Assembly (NCBI RefSeq): GCF_015206895.1
Contig: NZ_JADEXU010000032.1
Location: 1 to 60,787 of the forward strand
Length of the DNA: 60,787 nucleotides
Origin: Nostoc sp. LEGE 12450
GTDB lineage: Bacteria > Cyanobacteriota > Cyanobacteriia > Cyanobacteriales > Nostocaceae
Reading direction: 5' to 3'
This document shows, one piece after another, positions 1 through 9,433 of this stretch. The translations under genes were made by a program, and so were the position numbers. The first letter of the stretch is position 1, and each line of letters starts with the position of its first letter. Below the pieces are notes generated by a model. The model had not been told where the DNA came from and made no database searches. It saw only the letters and a list, made by a program, of their open reading frames with translations.

Positions 1-432
1 TCAAAAATGCTTGAAACCCAAATATATCAAAAAACTAGGCTTAACGATGTCAAAGTCTCTCTGCATATACAGATGACTCAGCGAAAGCAGATTGTGATCA
101 AAAAATTGCTGGCGAAGTTTCCGCAGTGGGGGGCTGCGATTGTGGGTGGGGTGTTAGTTGATTGGGAAGATTCGCTAGGAGAGCGGCAAGAGCTTTTCTG
201 AACGCTATGTCAATAATTCCTCGCCTATAACTCGTCCTAGAGGTTTTTTATAAGTGAAGGTAAAAGTATTACCATTGTTAATGACTTGTCGTATCTCTTC
301 ACACATTGGGTATTCACCTATCCCACTCAACCTTACCCAAGCTTTATATCTGGTGAATACAACAAATAGCTGGTTGCGAAGGCTTATACTGCTGGCAGAA
401 AATTTGACCCCTCAAAACTTTTCAAACACCCT
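1..432. other. No recognisable gene
   Basis: Short open frames exist on the plus strand (7-201 and 254-436), but neither has a recognisable motif, a convincing ribosome binding site or a familiar family signature. The first encodes a basic N-terminal half and a Gly/Val-rich stretch, and it may be the tail of a decayed gene that begins outside the window. Nothing further can be supported here. Confidence 0.3.
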
Positions 433-1422
433 CTAAGCAGTAACTAATGTCTTTAATTCCTCAGTTTTTAATCTTGGCCCATAGGATGTAACAATCTTAG
501 AAGCTGCGGCCGATGCTAATTTTCCGGCTTCTTCATAGCTCATACCTTGGGTAATTCCATAGAGGAAAGCTCCTGCATACATATCTCCTGCTCCCACTGT
601 ATCTACAGCTTTTACTTGAGGTGCAGTGATTTCGATTAATTTCTGACCGTCAAATACTACTGAACCCTTGGCACCGCGAGTAATGGCAAATTTCTTACTC
701 AGGGTTTTTAGTTTGTCTATAGCTACTTGAAAATCTTGTGTATCTGCTAGTTCTAATGCTTCACTTTCATTAGCAAAAATCAAATCTAAACCAGGCCCAA
801 TGATATCTAATAACCCATCTTTAAAAAATTTCACCATGTTGTAATCAGATAGGGACATGGCAGTTTTTACACCTGCCTTTTCAGCTATTTCTCTCGCCTT
901 TATAGCTGCTTCTTTTGCTGTGGGAGAAGTCACTAAATACCCTTCTATATATATGTATTCTGAATCAGCAAGCGCTGATGATACTAGTTCTTGTGTAGAA
1001 AATTTTTCAGTAATTCCCAAAAATGTATTCATGGTGCGATCTGCATCAGGAGTTACTAACACCAAACATTTGCCTGTAATTCCTGATTGGCGATCGCCAT
1101 TTTTTAAGTTGGTATCTACCTGAGAATTGAGTAAATCTTCGATGTAAAAGTCTCCAAATTCATCATTAGCCACTTTACAGGAATAAAAAGCTTTTCCTCC
1201 TAGTTGACTAATTGCCACTATTGTGTTCGCTGCTGAACCTCCACAACTCTTATGGCAATGAAGATTTTTAAGATTTTCCAAAATATGATTTTGACTATCT
1301 TCATCAAGGAGTGTCATTACACCTTTATCAATCTTTAACTCTTGTAGTAACTCTGGAGATACTTCGTATTCTATATCTACTAAGGCATTACCGACACCAT
1401 AAACATCATATTTCTTGCCCAT
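433..1422 (-). CDS. PfkB-family carbohydrate kinase, adenosine kinase-like
   Basis: A 329-residue cytosolic sugar/nucleoside kinase of the PfkB (ribokinase) family. The N-terminus has the substrate-binding start (GVGNALVDIEYEV). Around residues 60-66 is the first PfkB signature region (CGGSAANT). Near the C-terminus is the anion-hole/catalytic motif DTVGAGDMYAGAF, whose Asp is the expected catalytic base. Length is normal for the family. Cyanobacterial proteins of this type are usually annotated as adenosine kinase (ATP + adenosine to AMP + ADP), but fructokinase or ribokinase-like activity cannot be excluded from sequence alone. The neighbouring gene, on the other strand, is a secreted adenosine deaminase-family protein, which fits a nucleoside theme but does not prove a link. 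Confidence 0.88.
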   Translation of the reverse strand: MGKKYDVYGVGNALVDIEYEVSPELLQELKIDKGVMTLLDEDSQNHILENLKNLHCHKSCGGSAANTIVAISQLGGKAFYSCKVANDEFGDFYIEDLLNSQVDTNLKNGDRQSGITGKCLVLVTPDADRTMNTFLGITEKFSTQELVSSALADSEYIYIEGYLVTSPTAKEAAIKAREIAEKAGVKTAMSLSDYNMVKFFKDGLLDIIGPGLDLIFANESEALELADTQDFQVAIDKLKTLSKKFAITRGAKGSVVFDGQKLIEITAPQVKAVDTVGAGDMYAGAFLYGITQGMSYEEAGKLASAAASKIVTSYGPRLKTEELKTLVTA

Positions 1423-1624
1423 TGTTTATCTCCGAGAATAATTTCTGTCTGACTCGAACAAAACTGATAATAACAGATAGACAACTCCTTAAGAGTTGCT
1501 TGTCGATAATTTCGTAGACCCGCATTTTTTCAGTGTCTTTGGGCTACAGCAGTTTTATCTCTGCAAAAAAAATTATCTCCGAAAGCGGGTTGTTTATTTT
1601 TAAGCAGGACTTGTCGGTTCAGAG

Positions 1625-1843
1625 TTAAGGAGGCAGGAGGACGAAGGCAGGAGGCAGGAGGTAATCCCCATAAATAAATTTAGGGGATTTATAATGGACG
1701 CTGTATTTTTTGCGTTACGCGTCTCAAAATACATTTTTTTACCTTTATTCATAAATAAATTTAGGGGCTTTAAACCCGTTTGGCAGAGGGCAAAAATATA
1801 TTTTCTTCCTCCTGCCTTCTGCCTCCTGCCCTCTGCCTTTCTT
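1625..1843. repeat. Inverted polypurine/polypyrimidine repeat with an internal direct repeat
   Basis: This lies in the 544-bp gap between the kinase and the deaminase. A purine-rich arm of ggcaggagg units (about 1627-1661) is mirrored by a cctcctgcc-type pyrimidine arm (about 1807-1840), so the block could fold as a large imperfect hairpin. Between the arms, the 18-mer cataaataaatttagggg occurs twice, at 1669-1686 and 1750-1767. No gene is visible. Such repeats are common in Nostoc intergenic DNA. Confidence 0.6.
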
Positions 1844-1966
1844 CGGTAATCACTCCTCGAAATCATCTATCGGTGTTTCAATGCTTATTACCGCAAATAA
1901 ACGCTACAATGATGCGGCAATTTCAGCAGATAATTATGGTCATGTTCGATAAAAAAATAAATCTAT

Positions 1967-3538
1967 ATGCATAGACGAGCGCCCTTATATTTGTTTTTAG
2001 GAGTATTAACAAGTTCTAGCTGTTTGATCTTCAGTGTAGTAGCCCAAGTCCCATCTAATTCGCAGCAGTCCTCGACTCGGAGTGAAGCTGAAGCTGCTAG
2101 TTGGTTTGAGGCCCATCGCGCCCAGCCAGCCGCTTTACGAGCATTTGTACAGCGAATGCCGAAGGGAGGAGATATCCACAGTCATCTAAGCGGGGCTGTG
2201 TACGCAGAACACTATCTGGAGTGGGCTGCCACCGATGGGTATTGTGTGAATCCAAAGGCAGGGACATTAGTTGAGCCTAAAGCTTGCGGTCAGGACATTA
2301 GTTATTTTCCAGCCTCAGAATTGTTAAACCGAGCATCTATTTATGATTCCCTAATAAATCGTTGGTCTACTCGTAACCTCCAATTTTCTGGAAAATCTGG
2401 ACATGACCAATTTTTTGACGCTTTTAGTGGTTTTGGGACAATATCAGACTCTACGAGCCGTCGGGATGATATGGTCGCGTCAGTAGCAAATCGGGCAGCT
2501 TCGCAGCATATTACATATCTAGAGTTAATGCTTACCGTTCAGGGCAGTGAGGTTCGACAACTAGGGCGTGAAGTTGGTTGGAATAAAGATTTTGCTCTGA
2601 TGCACCGTCAACTGCTCAAACGAGGATTAACCAAGCTAGTGACACTCGGCAAGCAGCAATTTACACAGTTAGAGCGCGAAGTCTCGAAAACACTCGGTTG
2701 CGGCACTGCATCAGCACAGCCTGGATGTGTAGTGAAAGTGAGTTATTTGCAGCAAACGACAAGAACAAAGTCGCCTGTTGAAGTGTTTGCTCAGTTAGCT
2801 TATGCCTTTGCACTAGATTCATCGGAAGAGCGGGTAGTTGGCATTAATCTAGTCGCCCCAGAAGACAACCCAATTGCACTGCGCGACTACACTCTGCAAA
2901 TGCAAATGCTGCAATTTTTCAAACGCCAATATCCCGATGTCAAGGTCGCGCTCCATGCCGGAGAGTTAACCCTGGGTTTGGTTCCGACCGAGGATTTACG
3001 TTTTCATATTCGGCAAGCTGTAGAAGTGGCACAGGCATCTCGCATTGGACATGGTGTGGATATTCTTTTTGAGGAGCGTCCCTTCGAGTTGATGGAGCAA
3101 ATGCGGCGACTCGGTGTGTTGGTTGAAATCTGCCTGACCAGTAATGAGGTTATTTTAAATGTCCAAGGAGATCAGCATCCTTTTAGGGAGTATTGGAAGG
3201 CTGGAGTACCAATGACCCTTGCTTCTGATGATGAAGGCATTTCCCGCATCGATTTAAGTCATGAGTATCTGTTAGCGGCAACAAGATATAGGCTGGGATA
3301 TAAAGACCTCAAGCGACTGGCTCGCAACAGCTTAGAATATAGTTTCGCTCCGGGAAATAGTCTCTGGGAGTCGCCTGAGTTTAAGGCAATGGTTTCAGCT
3401 TGTGCAAGCAATACCCCTGGTGAAACCTCTGTTTCTCAAGGGTGCAGTGCTTTTTTGCACAAGAGCGATCGCGCGCGGATTCAATGGCAGCTAGAGTTGG
3501 AGTTTGCTCGGTTTGAGTCATTGCAAAACTGGCTTTGA
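1967..3538 (+). CDS. Secreted adenosine deaminase-family metal hydrolase
   Basis: A 523-residue protein with an N-terminal signal peptide: two Arg, a hydrophobic segment at about residues 7-27, and a likely cut after VVAQ. The metal-dependent amidohydrolase core of the adenosine/AMP deaminase superfamily follows. Visible signature residues are the HxH pair (DIHSHLSG, His71 and His73), the VALHAGEL motif near residue 325 with the third metal His and the catalytic Glu, RIGHGVD near 362, and LASDDEG near 422 with the metal-binding Asp. It should deaminate adenosine or a related nucleoside in the periplasm or outside the cell, like the secreted ADGF-type deaminases. It is longer than cytosolic Add (about 340), mainly through the N-terminal segment and insertions around residues 90-130. 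Its 3' end overlaps the convergent transporter gene by 21 bp. Confidence 0.85.
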   Translation: MHRRAPLYLFLGVLTSSSCLIFSVVAQVPSNSQQSSTRSEAEAASWFEAHRAQPAALRAFVQRMPKGGDIHSHLSGAVYAEHYLEWAATDGYCVNPKAGTLVEPKACGQDISYFPASELLNRASIYDSLINRWSTRNLQFSGKSGHDQFFDAFSGFGTISDSTSRRDDMVASVANRAASQHITYLELMLTVQGSEVRQLGREVGWNKDFALMHRQLLKRGLTKLVTLGKQQFTQLEREVSKTLGCGTASAQPGCVVKVSYLQQTTRTKSPVEVFAQLAYAFALDSSEERVVGINLVAPEDNPIALRDYTLQMQMLQFFKRQYPDVKVALHAGELTLGLVPTEDLRFHIRQAVEVAQASRIGHGVDILFEERPFELMEQMRRLGVLVEICLTSNEVILNVQGDQHPFREYWKAGVPMTLASDDEGISRIDLSHEYLLAATRYRLGYKDLKRLARNSLEYSFAPGNSLWESPEFKAMVSACASNTPGETSVSQGCSAFLHKSDRARIQWQLELEFARFESLQNWL

Positions 3539-4366
3539 TTGACTTTCATGAAAATGTAGAATAATAAACAAAGCTAAACCAAAATTGCGAGCAATACAGA
3601 AAATCGCCAAGGTAGATCGGGTATCATCATCGAATCTGCCTAAAGCGTGTCCAATTCCTAGAGAGGCAATCACCATAATTACGATCGCTACCAGTGGTAA
3701 TTCCCCAACTTTGGAAAACATTGGCAGCCCTAAGATGCAGACTAAAACAACTAGCGCCAAAAAGAGACTGTTAGCAATAAAAGTCAAGGGTTTAGCAATC
3801 TGTTGGGTAAATGTAGGCGTGAACTTTTGCATCAAAATACCGAGACTGACGGGTAATAACTGCACCATAATGGCTTGTTGGGCAACTTCTAAAATTGCCA
3901 CCTTTTGTGAAATACTCGCAAATAAGGTGGCGAAAATTGCCAAGACAATGGGAGTAACAAAAACCGCAAGTATTGCCAGAGTTAGCTGAAGACTTGCTGA
4001 GTAGTGGAAGCTGCCTCCAGCCTGTTGCGTTAGCTCTGCTCGCCGTAGGCATCGCTTTGTGGTCAGAGGGGCACCTGGAGAAACTGCAAGTATTGCCAAT
4101 CCGATCATCACTGCCGATGGTAAGTTAAACAGTTTCAGCAGGAGAATAACCACTAGAGGAACCAGCACAACAACCGCTAAAAGCGCACGGAATACTAAGG
4201 CAGGTTTTCGCCAGAAGGACAGAATGATAAAGGCGGAAGGTTCAGCCGTCTCTGCTGTAGGAGGGGAGGTAAGCCCTAATCTCGGACGAAAGTCTAAGTT
4301 TAGGCACTCCCCTGTGATTACAGAAGCCCCAACTTCAACCGTACTCGGTAAGTTGGGGTAGTTCAC
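3518..4366 (-). CDS. BASS-type Na+-dependent transporter, 5' end replaced
   Basis: From about residue 50 onward this is a polytopic membrane protein of the bile acid:sodium symporter (BASS) type, with several hydrophobic helices and the SPGAPLTTKR loop. The first 45 or so residues (STVEVGASVITGEC... to TAETAEPSAF) are hydrophilic. They are the antisense reading of an IS200/IS605 transposase tail on the plus strand, so the native start and first membrane helix appear lost. The loop after TTKR carries about nine extra residues (CLRRAELTQ). These coincide with a dispersed repeat at 4033-4055, which also occurs in a PKS gene of this window. I regard it as a probably non-functional, truncated gene with an intact 3' part. 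The family assignment is from general pattern, not an alignment. Confidence 0.6.
   Translation of the reverse strand: MNYPNLPSTVEVGASVITGECLNLDFRPRLGLTSPPTAETAEPSAFIILSFWRKPALVFRALLAVVVLVPLVVILLLKLFNLPSAVMIGLAILAVSPGAPLTTKRCLRRAELTQQAGGSFHYSASLQLTLAILAVFVTPIVLAIFATLFASISQKVAILEVAQQAIMVQLLPVSLGILMQKFTPTFTQQIAKPLTFIANSLFLALVVLVCILGLPMFSKVGELPLVAIVIMVIASLGIGHALGRFDDDTRSTLAIFCIARNFGLALFIILHFHESQSKPVLQ
4033..4055. repeat. Dispersed short repeat inside a coding region
   Basis: Read on the minus strand the core is gcgatgcctacggcgagc. The same family occurs at 21664-21690 (gcgatgcctacggcgggc) inside a PKS gene, and as a hairpin variant at 8139-8167. Repeats of this type are widely scattered in Nostoc genomes. 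Here it appears as an in-frame insertion in the transporter. Confidence 0.6.
4233..4361 (+). pseudogene. tnpB: C-terminal remnant of an IS200/IS605 TnpB (OrfB)
   Basis: The plus-strand frame ending at 4361 encodes about 42 residues with the typical tail of cyanobacterial IS200/IS605 TnpB proteins (AVSAVGGEVSPNLGRKS, then a short variable end). Upstream of about 4233 the frame is only the antisense of the transporter gene. More than 300 residues are therefore missing, including the RuvC-like catalytic core and zinc finger. It is a dead relic whose insertion and deletion truncated the neighbouring transporter. Confidence 0.72.
4327..4366 (+). mobile_element. IS200/IS605 right-end hairpin
   Basis: A 9-bp perfect inverted repeat, ccccaactt (4327-4335) and aagttgggg (4350-4358), is followed by gtagttcac. 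It sits immediately after the tnpB relic stop. IS200/IS605 elements end in a subterminal hairpin just after orfB, with the cleavage site a few bases beyond, which matches this arrangement. The exact boundary (about 4366) is inferred. Confidence 0.7.
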
Positions 4367-4372
4367 TAACCC

Positions 4373-4585
4373 TTGGAACCCAATCAGCTAGACCTATTTT
4401 CAGATTTGACTCTCACGCCAGCACTTTTAACACAGACATTGGTGATGAGCCAAAAAACACTACTGCGCTGGAAGTCTCAGATTTTCGATTATCAAGCTGT
4501 TATTGAGAGATCAAGCAATTTGCAACTTTATGAACCCAAGTCATATATAATTATCACCTATGAAATTATTCAAATACCCAATTAA
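4373..4585 (+). CDS. Small hypothetical protein or gene fragment
   Basis: A 70-residue frame opening with TTG directly after the IS right end. The N-terminal part (NQLDLFSDLTLTPALLTQ... LLRWKSQIFDYQ) looks like genuine protein, while the C-terminal part looks random. No ribosome binding site is apparent. I read it as the remnant of a gene disrupted by the IS element. It overlaps the next gene by 26 bp in another frame. Confidence 0.3.
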   Translation: MEPNQLDLFSDLTLTPALLTQTLVMSQKTLLRWKSQIFDYQAVIERSSNLQLYEPKSYIIITYEIIQIPN

Positions 4586-5126
4586 GCTTGCTTCTTCTTG
4601 TGTTGTCGCCTGTATTATCGCTTCAATGGCTGCGGTAATTGCTCAACCCAAACCTTCACAAACCAATTCGGGAATAAAATTAACACCGACTCAGTTAAAA
4701 ATTTTGCGTTCATTAGGCTTAAAAATAGCATTACCAAGTTACGTACCTACAAATTTTCATGCCGACAAGGTAATAGTCTCGGCTGGGCGCGAAAATGTTG
4801 ACAGTTTGCGTTACTTAATTGTTTACCAAAATTTAAGTGCAGATAAATGCTTTGCGATTGAGTCAGTATCTGGGGGTATTGGCGACTTACCTTCTGGGTC
4901 GCGCAGTTACCCGATAAATTCTCCGATATTTGGAAAAAGCACATTGGAACAAGGATTATACGGTAATGCCAAACAACCAACATTGCTATCGCAGTGGTGG
5001 GGAGAGCAAAATGGCCCCTTTTACAGATTTGTTGGTATGGGAGTAATGCCAGAATTGTCTAATTGCAATAACGTTACTCCCCAAGAAGCAGTCAAAGTTT
5101 CACAGTCGATTCGATACTTGAATTAA
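4560..5126 (+). CDS. Secreted hypothetical protein
   Basis: A 188-residue protein with a Sec signal peptide (MKLFKYPIK, then a hydrophobic stretch, with a likely cut after AVIAQ near residue 29). The mature part is about 160 residues, with two cysteines (ADKCFAI and LSNCNN) that may pair in the periplasm. It has a Ser/Gly-rich central region and several aromatic residues near LSQWWGEQNG. I do not recognise a functional family; it resembles cyanobacteria-specific periplasmic proteins. It is tail-to-tail with the HU gene. Confidence 0.75.
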   Translation: MKLFKYPIKLASSCVVACIIASMAAVIAQPKPSQTNSGIKLTPTQLKILRSLGLKIALPSYVPTNFHADKVIVSAGRENVDSLRYLIVYQNLSADKCFAIESVSGGIGDLPSGSRSYPINSPIFGKSTLEQGLYGNAKQPTLLSQWWGEQNGPFYRFVGMGVMPELSNCNNVTPQEAVKVSQSIRYLN

Positions 5127-5175
5127 TAGATTATGGCTTTGCAGTGATTAGATTGCTAGTGGTAAAGCAATTCAT

Positions 5176-5451
5176 CTATGGTGCTACTTTTTCTTTAAAC
5201 TGTTTTCCAGCAGAAAACGCAGGCACTTTGGTCGCTGGAATTGTCATTGGCTCATTGGTTTTGGGATTACGCCCTTCGCGTTCTGAGCGATCGCGTCGTT
5301 CGAATGACCCAAACCCTACGAGCGTTATCTTCTCTCCATTGGCTACAGCTTCGATAACTACTGACAAAAAAGCACTGATGACTTCATCAGCTTGCTTTTT
5401 TGTGATGTTGGTCTTTGCTGCTACAGCATCTACTAATTCGCCTTTGTTCAT
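5176..5451 (-). CDS. HU-family histone-like DNA-binding protein
   Basis: A 91-residue protein matching HU along its whole length. It starts MNKGELVDAVA, has the dimerisation helices, the GFGSFERRDR turn, and the DNA-binding beta arm with GRNPKTNEPMTIPATKVPAF, ending in GKQFKEKV. HU bends and compacts DNA as a dimer in the nucleoid. Length and motifs are typical, so this is one of the firmest calls in the window. It is a single gene with its own upstream region at about 5452-5530. Confidence 0.97.
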   Translation of the reverse strand: MNKGELVDAVAAKTNITKKQADEVISAFLSVVIEAVANGEKITLVGFGSFERRDRSEREGRNPKTNEPMTIPATKVPAFSAGKQFKEKVAP

Positions 5452-5531
5452 AAATCACCCTGAAGCATTGCCAGTATTGGAAATGTAGCATTAATAACTC
5501 TTATCAGTAAAGGGGGAAAAGGAGTAATTTT

Positions 5532-6299
5532 TTAGCAACACGCGAAAATTAACAATGCACGACTACTGTGGCGACTTTGAATTAATGGGTACAGCCAGTT
5601 GAGTTTTAGTGATTTCCCGAACATGATATGGTCCATGCAAAAATAACTTGAACACTTTTGATGGATCTGCAATGCAAATATGCTCCAAAACTTCTGTTGG
5701 CAGAACAACAAAGGTCGTTTAAAAGACTTTTGATTTTTGACAGTACATAACATCTGAGCGCAAAATGTAATGTACTTTCGCCCTTGGTTAACAGGAGTGC
5801 TTTCATGTACTAGTTTATGGACAAAGCACAAAGCCATACCTGTTACTGCAACCACAGTGATACTAAGTAAGTGTTTATAGTATCGCCTATCAAAATGAAA
5901 ACGGGTTTCGCCACCTACAAAACCTTGATTAAGATAAATCATGAAGCTCAATAGACTTTTCTCACCGTTAGATCGCAGATAAGAACCATCATGATGAATC
6001 GCAAATCTCTGCCCTGGATAATAGCGATAGAAACGAAAACGCTCATTCAGCCCCACTGCTTCCCATCTGCCAATGATATTAGGAATATAATTTGACACGC
6101 GCTGCCATAAATCAAAAGCCCGTTGCGGATCATCTAGGATAACGCACTCATTATTGCGGATATCAGGACGTATTTCAAAACCTCGTAAGGTAGTAATTGG
6201 GGCATCTGCATAACCGATGTTTTCGGTTAAAGCAATATACTCCGCACACTCTTGTGGTGAAAGAATATTGTCTATAGTGAAAATTTCATTGTTTAGCAA
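5532..6299 (-). pseudogene. 2OG-Fe(II) oxygenase (prolyl 4-hydroxylase-like), frameshifted C-terminus
   Basis: The first 176 residues form a 2-oxoglutarate/Fe(II) dioxygenase double-stranded beta-helix. The metal ligands HxD (His102, Asp104 in AIHHDGSY) and the distal His165 (KLVHEST) are visible, with a basic 2OG-binding residue in NQGRKY. Immediately after GRKY the sequence carries a tandem 5-bp duplication (aatgt twice, 5764-5773), which shifts the frame. Removing one copy gives GRKYILRSDVMYCQKSKVF with a stop at 5719-5721, a natural family C-terminus of about 192 residues. The annotated 255-residue product instead ends in about 78 out-of-frame residues rich in Cys, Phe and His. All catalytic residues precede the shift, so residual activity is possible. 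The substrate is unknown. Confidence 0.8.
5764..5773. repeat. 5-bp tandem duplication causing a frameshift
   Basis: aatgt is repeated back to back within the oxygenase gene. Deleting one copy restores the family-like reading frame, so this is the inactivating or altering event. Confidence 0.8.
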
Positions 6300-6517
6300 A
6301 TTTTTTTTTAGTTATGGTTGAGTATGAAAGCGTTCCTAGTGATTAGGCAAATCATCATCTCATTTATCATAGTTTCAACAACAATGCCGCCAACCGAGCT
6401 TCATCAGCCCAGCATCCATCCCTCTGAATGTAGCAAATATTATTTTGATCTTCCTCTTGAGTTTCAGTTACAATTCCCTTGAATGCAAAGAACAGCTTGA
6501 ACATTAGGCTTGCTGAT

Positions 6518-7072
6518 ATGGAGATTGGCACCAGAAGATTTCTGCTACGTGATTTCGTTGAGTTAGATCGATCGCCATTCCTGGACTATCAAGCTGATCC
6601 GCGCAACCTGAGATTTTATGGACCAGATGAGGCGAGTCCCGAACATACAACCCGTTTGTTTGAGACATTTCAGAGGTGGGCTGCCGATCGCCCCAGGCTC
6701 AATTACCAACTTGCGATCGTGCAGCGACAGGAACCTGACGCGCTGATCGGCTGCTGCGGACTGCGGGGAATGGAGTGTGAGGCGGGCGAGATGGAATTGG
6801 GCATTGAATTTGCACCAACCTACTGGGGTCGCTATGCCTATGCGATCGAGGTTGGGCGTGCCCTGCTCGACTTTGGGTTCAGGGAACTAGGGCTGGAGGT
6901 AATATCTGGTTCTACTGTGAGCGCAAATGCGCGAAGCAATCGGTTGGCAGAATGGTTCGGGGCGGAGGTGGTGGCCATTCGTCCAGGCTCATCGTGGATG
7001 TCCGCTCGTGGTTGGAATGAGGTACATTGGCGGATCGCAAGAGAGATGTGGGAGCGTCGCATGGCTAGATAA
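6518..7072 (+). CDS. GNAT-family N-acetyltransferase (RimJ/RimL-like)
   Basis: About 184 residues from the ATG at 6518 (MEIGTRRFLLRDF, a good GNAT start). A TTG at 6479 would add 13 residues with no better ribosome binding site. The fold elements are the N-terminal strand TRRFLLRDF, the central IGCCGLRGME and GEMELGIEFAPTYWGRYAYAIE stretch that corresponds to the acetyl-CoA pyrophosphate loop region, and the late SANARSNRLAEWFGAE motif typical of RimJ/RimL-like enzymes. It should transfer an acetyl group from acetyl-CoA to an amine; the substrate is unknown. Base composition is visibly richer in G and C than the flanks, which suggests a different origin. Confidence 0.85.
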   Translation: MEIGTRRFLLRDFVELDRSPFLDYQADPRNLRFYGPDEASPEHTTRLFETFQRWAADRPRLNYQLAIVQRQEPDALIGCCGLRGMECEAGEMELGIEFAPTYWGRYAYAIEVGRALLDFGFRELGLEVISGSTVSANARSNRLAEWFGAEVVAIRPGSSWMSARGWNEVHWRIAREMWERRMAR

Positions 7073-7166
7073 CATAGTTCCTAAGCCGATTTACTATTTT
7101 CTTTTTCTGGAAAGTGACAGAAGAGAGTTAATTACCAAAGTATGAATTGGCAAAGGAGCGAAACTG

Positions 7167-7991
<825 letters not shown>

Positions 7992-8138
7992 TACTAAATA
8001 TAAAACTGCTTGCAGTTGGGAATAATCGTCAAATGAATTGCTAGTAATCTTTTTGAGATATCTCATCAAGATAAATTTTTGTGTAAAACAATATACTTAT
8101 TTTAAATAAAATTACTTATCACTTAATTTTGATTTTTA

Positions 8139-8167
8139 GCGATGCTTTCGGCGGGCGCAGGCATCGC
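8139..8167 (+). terminator. Hairpin with T run, possible terminator or dispersed repeat
   Basis: gcgatgc (8139-8145) pairs with gcatcgc (8161-8167), and six T residues follow a few bases later. It lies downstream of the PEP-synthase pseudogene and belongs to the same dispersed repeat family as 4033-4055. It could act as a terminator, but its family membership suggests a mobile repeat first. The remaining 7992-8299 sequence is AT-rich with no gene. Confidence 0.45.
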
Positions 8168-8299
8168 AGTTTTTTGAGTCGCCTAACAAAATCGCATTGC
8201 TCCCTACGGAAATATTCTTAGCTCCACAGATATCCTCACACTTGCTGCGGAGCCTGACACAATAGTTCGCACCCCGCCAAAGGCTAGATATGCCCTTTT

Positions 8300-9256
8300 T
8301 TATTTCTTGAGACGAGAAGAAACTGCACCTAAAGCTCCGAAGATCAATAGACCTATGGCTAAAGAAGACTCAGGCACTTTTGTATTAGGGACGACATTTA
8401 AAGATAATGGAAAGGGAATACGTATGACACCATATCCATTACCAGTTGTAAAGCCAACATCCTCAACTTGGGCATCTTCATAAACTATTTGAAGTCCACC
8501 ACCAGCACTACTGACATCTTGTAAAAAAGCATCTGCTAAACCTGCCGTTAAGGAATTTAATCCAGCAGGTTTACTCGCACTAAATGGGTCAGTAAGAATG
8601 GCTTCGCTATCATCCAGCGTTGCAGAAGTAGGGCCGTATTCGAGAAATGAATAAAAAGGAGTATATCCAAAATCAATTATCTTGGTGGTGCCATAAGTTA
8701 GATATAACTCGACATCATCTGGGTTGGCGGTATAAATTCTTTCTTCCAGTGATGAATCGGGACTGGAAAACCAATCCTTTCCAAGCTTGTCATCCCCTAA
8801 GTTCCAGGTAGTAGTAAAATCGCGATCGCTTTTTTGTCCGTAGCTAAAGCCAATCCCATCTAGGGAAAGATTATTATTGGTCAGATAATTGTAAAAGTTA
8901 GAGAAGCCACTGGTGATATTTTGTAAAGTAGCTGATTTGGTAGCACCACTTGGAGGCTCTTCAGGACTTTTATTCCGACCTGTTGTGTAATAGGGGGCGA
9001 TATTGCCTGGTGAATTCAGAGCTTTTTCAGTGTGTCCACGATCTGGAGTACCTTTTATTAGGTTGAAAAAAGCTGTATATCCTTGGTTATCGGAAGGAGT
9101 TCCAAAAAAGAATAGCTTGTTGTTAGATTCGATTGGTCGTGCGGAAATATTCTGAGCTGTGTCGTAGTTAAAGCTTACAGCTTTAGCAGGTAAAGGCGCG
9201 ATCGCTGCAAAAGCGGTGGTTAAACCAAGAAATATGGAAAGTTTATAATTAGGCAT
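8300..9256 (-). CDS. PEP-CTERM secreted protein, paralog A
   Basis: About 318 residues from the ATG at 9256 (MPNYKLSIFLGL). A TTG at 9268 is possible but less likely, because the neighbouring paralog aligns from this ATG. It has a signal peptide with a cut near LPAKA-VSF. A long extracellular domain follows, with YYTTGR, SATLQNI, SYGQKSDRDFT and SSLEERIYTA. The C-terminus carries a PEP-CTERM-like sorting signal: VPESSLAIGLL, a hydrophobic helix, then RLKK. Such proteins are processed by exosortase and released to the envelope or outside; no exosortase is in this window. The function of the central domain is unknown. It is a close paralog of the next gene, with the same motif order, so a tandem duplication is likely. 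Confidence 0.85.
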   Translation of the reverse strand: MPNYKLSIFLGLTTAFAAIAPLPAKAVSFNYDTAQNISARPIESNNKLFFFGTPSDNQGYTAFFNLIKGTPDRGHTEKALNSPGNIAPYYTTGRNKSPEEPPSGATKSATLQNITSGFSNFYNYLTNNNLSLDGIGFSYGQKSDRDFTTTWNLGDDKLGKDWFSSPDSSLEERIYTANPDDVELYLTYGTTKIIDFGYTPFYSFLEYGPTSATLDDSEAILTDPFSASKPAGLNSLTAGLADAFLQDVSSAGGGLQIVYEDAQVEDVGFTTGNGYGVIRIPFPLSLNVVPNTKVPESSLAIGLLIFGALGAVSSRLKK

Positions 9257-9433
9257 ATTTTTAACCAAGTTTGAAGTGTTTGACTAATGTGAAATCTTTT
9301 TCTTTTGGCTGTAATTACCAAAGACTGTTTCTCAGCATTGTGAGGCTTAGGGTTCATAGTTATTCTTAGATTAGAGCTAAGTTAACTATTAGAGGAGAAG
9401 ATGTTATCTTACATCCACTTTTTGGTTATGAAC

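Noticed and set aside
857..1123. Plus-strand frame inside the kinase gene
   Set aside because: It is antisense to a well-conserved PfkB gene and has no motif.
4059..4232. Longer tnpB remnant on the plus strand
   Set aside because: Before about 4233 the frame is only the antisense of transporter-coding sequence; the TnpB similarity starts at the AVSAVGGEV segment.
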